Assembly (NCBI GenBank): GCA_910577805.1
Contig: CAJTOE010000038.1
Span: forward strand, 1 to 16,560
Length of the DNA stretch: 16,560 nucleotides
DNA from: an uncultured Oscillospiraceae bacterium
GTDB taxonomy: Bacteria > Bacillota > Clostridia > Oscillospirales > Oscillospiraceae
Direction of reading: 5' to 3'
In this document: piece after piece, positions 15,626 to 16,560 of the stretch
Numbering within the stretch: the first letter of the stretch is position 1
Layout: each line of letters opens with the position of its first letter
Made by a program: the position numbers and the translations under genes
Notes under the pieces: model-generated
What the model saw: the letters and a program-made list of their open reading frames with translations, nothing else
The model's database searches: none
What the model was told of the DNA's origin: nothing

Positions 15626-16387
15626 ATGAGTGATTGGTTTACCATGGACCAGGTTGATGCAGATACCTACATCCTCAGCGAATACCGGCATTGGGAGGAG
15701 AACCATTGCTATCTCTTGAACGGAACAGAGCGCAGCTTATTGATTGATACCGGCCTTGGAATCTGCAATATCCAGGACGAGGTCCTGAGCCTGACCTGTA
15801 AACCAGTCACCGCTGTGGCTACCCACATTCACTGGGACCATGTGGGCGGCCACAAGTATTTTCCGGATTTCTACGCCCATAGTGAGGAACTGGATTGGCT
15901 CAACGGAGGCTTTCCGCTGTCACGGGAGACCGTTCAGAGCATGGTGACAGACCGATGCGATTTGCCGGCGGGCTTCGATGTCAGTACCTATGAGATGTTT
16001 CAAGGTGTGCCGACCAGAGTTTTGCAGGACCGTGACACCATAGATCTGGGAGGACGGGTAGTGGAGGTTCTCCATACGCCGGGACACTCACCGGGGCATA
16101 TGTGCTTTTGGGAGGAGGCGAGGGGCTATCTGTTTACCGGAGATTTGGTTTATAAAGACACCTTGTTTGCGTACTATCCCTCCACCGATCCAGACGAATA
16201 CCTGAAGTCTCTGGAAAAAATCGCGGAGCTTCCGGCAAAGCGGGTATTTCCCGCCCATCACTCCCTGGAAATCGAACCAGAAATTGTGCTCCGAATGCGG
16301 GATGCTTTCCGGGAATTGAAGGAAAACGGACAGCTCCACCACGGGAGCGGGACCTTCCAATATGGAGATTGGGCCGTTTGGCTGTAA
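15626..16387 (+). CDS. MBL-fold metallohydrolase (glyoxalase II-like)
   Basis: This 253-residue soluble hydrolase of the metallo-beta-lactamase superfamily should bind two metal ions. Motif HIHWDH gives His67, His69, Asp71 and His72 as ligands; His154 in HTPGHSPGH (150-158), Asp173 in FTGDLVY and His211 in FPAHH complete the site. The set is that of glyoxalase II/RNase Z-like general hydrolases, and the substrate cannot be assigned. No signal peptide is seen, so it is probably cytoplasmic rather than a secreted beta-lactamase. AGAGGA (15612-15617) precedes the ATG by eight bases. The gene has its own promoter and is divergent from purB. Only five bases separate its stop from the murD promoter, with no terminator, so read-through into murD is likely. 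Confidence 0.9.
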   Translation: MSDWFTMDQVDADTYILSEYRHWEENHCYLLNGTERSLLIDTGLGICNIQDEVLSLTCKPVTAVATHIHWDHVGGHKYFPDFYAHSEELDWLNGGFPLSRETVQSMVTDRCDLPAGFDVSTYEMFQGVPTRVLQDRDTIDLGGRVVEVLHTPGHSPGHMCFWEEARGYLFTGDLVYKDTLFAYYPSTDPDEYLKSLEKIAELPAKRVFPAHHSLEIEPEIVLRMRDAFRELKENGQLHHGSGTFQYGDWAVWL

Positions 16388-16392
16388 TACCG

Positions 16393-16421
16393 TTGAATTT
16401 TTTCCGAAGATATGTTAAAAT
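16393..16421 (+). promoter_or_regulatory. Promoter of murD, copy 2 of twin
   Basis: TTGAAT (16393-16398) and TAAAAT (16416-16421) are 17 bases apart, a good SigA promoter about 33 bases ahead of the murD ATG. It starts five bases after the MBL-fold stop codon. Its -35, spacer and downstream flank match the promoter of the MBL-fold gene. Confidence 0.82.
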
Positions 16422-16430
16422 AAGTTAATT
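16393..16430 (+). repeat. Promoter-containing repeat, copy 2
   Basis: This is the second copy of the 38-base element described at 15548-15585, 845 bases away in direct orientation. The flanking inverted pair is TTGAATT with AATTGAA (16427-16433), one mismatch from perfect. Confidence 0.8.
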
Positions 16431-16453
16431 GAAAAAAGGAGGTATGACAGGTT

Positions 16454-16560
16454 ATGTCTGCCATTCAAGAGTATTTGGATTCTCTGCAAGAAAAGACCAT
16501 CACCGTAATTGGGATGGGTGTGAGCAATACGCCGCTGATTCGGATGCTGCTGCGGGCTGG
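16454..16560 (+). CDS. murD: UDP-N-acetylmuramoylalanine-D-glutamate ligase, 3' end missing
   Basis: MurD adds D-glutamate to UDP-MurNAc-L-alanine in the cytoplasmic stage of peptidoglycan synthesis. Only the first 35 complete codons are in the window. They read as a short amphipathic lead (MSAIQEYLDSLQEKT) followed by ITVIGMGVSNTPLIRMLLRAG, the N-terminal Rossmann strand and glycine loop characteristic of MurD (usually G.G.SN). AAGGAGGT (16436-16443) lies ten bases before this ATG. An ATG at 16444 is in another frame with no such similarity. The gene has its own promoter. With so little sequence, assignment rests on one motif, and another Mur ligase is a lesser alternative. Confidence 0.82.
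   Translation, partial: MSAIQEYLDSLQEKTITVIGMGVSNTPLIRMLLRA

Overview
The window reads as chromosomal DNA from a GC-rich, spore-forming member of the Clostridia. The gene set and protein style suggest the Oscillospiraceae (Flavonifractor/Lawsonibacter/Intestinimonas-like), but that placement is an inference. Supporting points are the sporulation gene spoIVA, strong AGGAGG-type ribosome binding sites, SigA-type promoters, and the Firmicutes gene order xseA-xseB-ispA-dxs-tlyA-nadK-argR-recN. I found no rRNA, tRNA, CRISPR array, transposase, integrase or phage gene.

Region 1 (1-8350, + strand) is a tightly packed operon-like run. It holds exonuclease VII (xseA, 5' end cut by the window edge, and xseB), farnesyl-diphosphate synthase (ispA), a small divergent-PAP2 membrane protein, DXP synthase (dxs), the TlyA rRNA methyltransferase, NAD kinase, the arginine repressor ArgR and the DNA-repair ATPase RecN. 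Several neighbours overlap (23, 11, 8 and 4 bp), which suggests translational coupling. The run links isoprenoid precursor supply, NADPH supply and DNA repair.

Region 2 (8354-9939) is spoIVA, the spore-coat basement-layer ATPase. It has a SigE-like promoter just after recN and a UUCG-loop terminator behind it. In many Firmicutes recN is followed by spoIVB and spo0A, so the neighbourhood is rearranged here.

Region 3 (9938-12654, + strand) begins with a near-consensus SigA promoter. It reads through a GNAT acetyltransferase, a DHFR/RibD-C-like reductase, tRNA-guanine transglycosylase (tgt) and a small hypothetical protein, and ends at a long two-way hairpin terminator.

Region 4 (12668-15457, - strand) is purB followed by an AI-2E-family membrane protein, driven by an extended -10 promoter. 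The PurB sequence looks like the animal-type adenylosuccinate lyase clade.

Region 5 (15548-16560, + strand) holds an MBL-fold hydrolase and the first 107 bases of murD. Each has its own promoter, and the two promoters match at 31 of 38 positions, including the spacer. This twin promoter is the least expected signal in the window. I found no convincing undescribed multi-gene system; most of the window is housekeeping.
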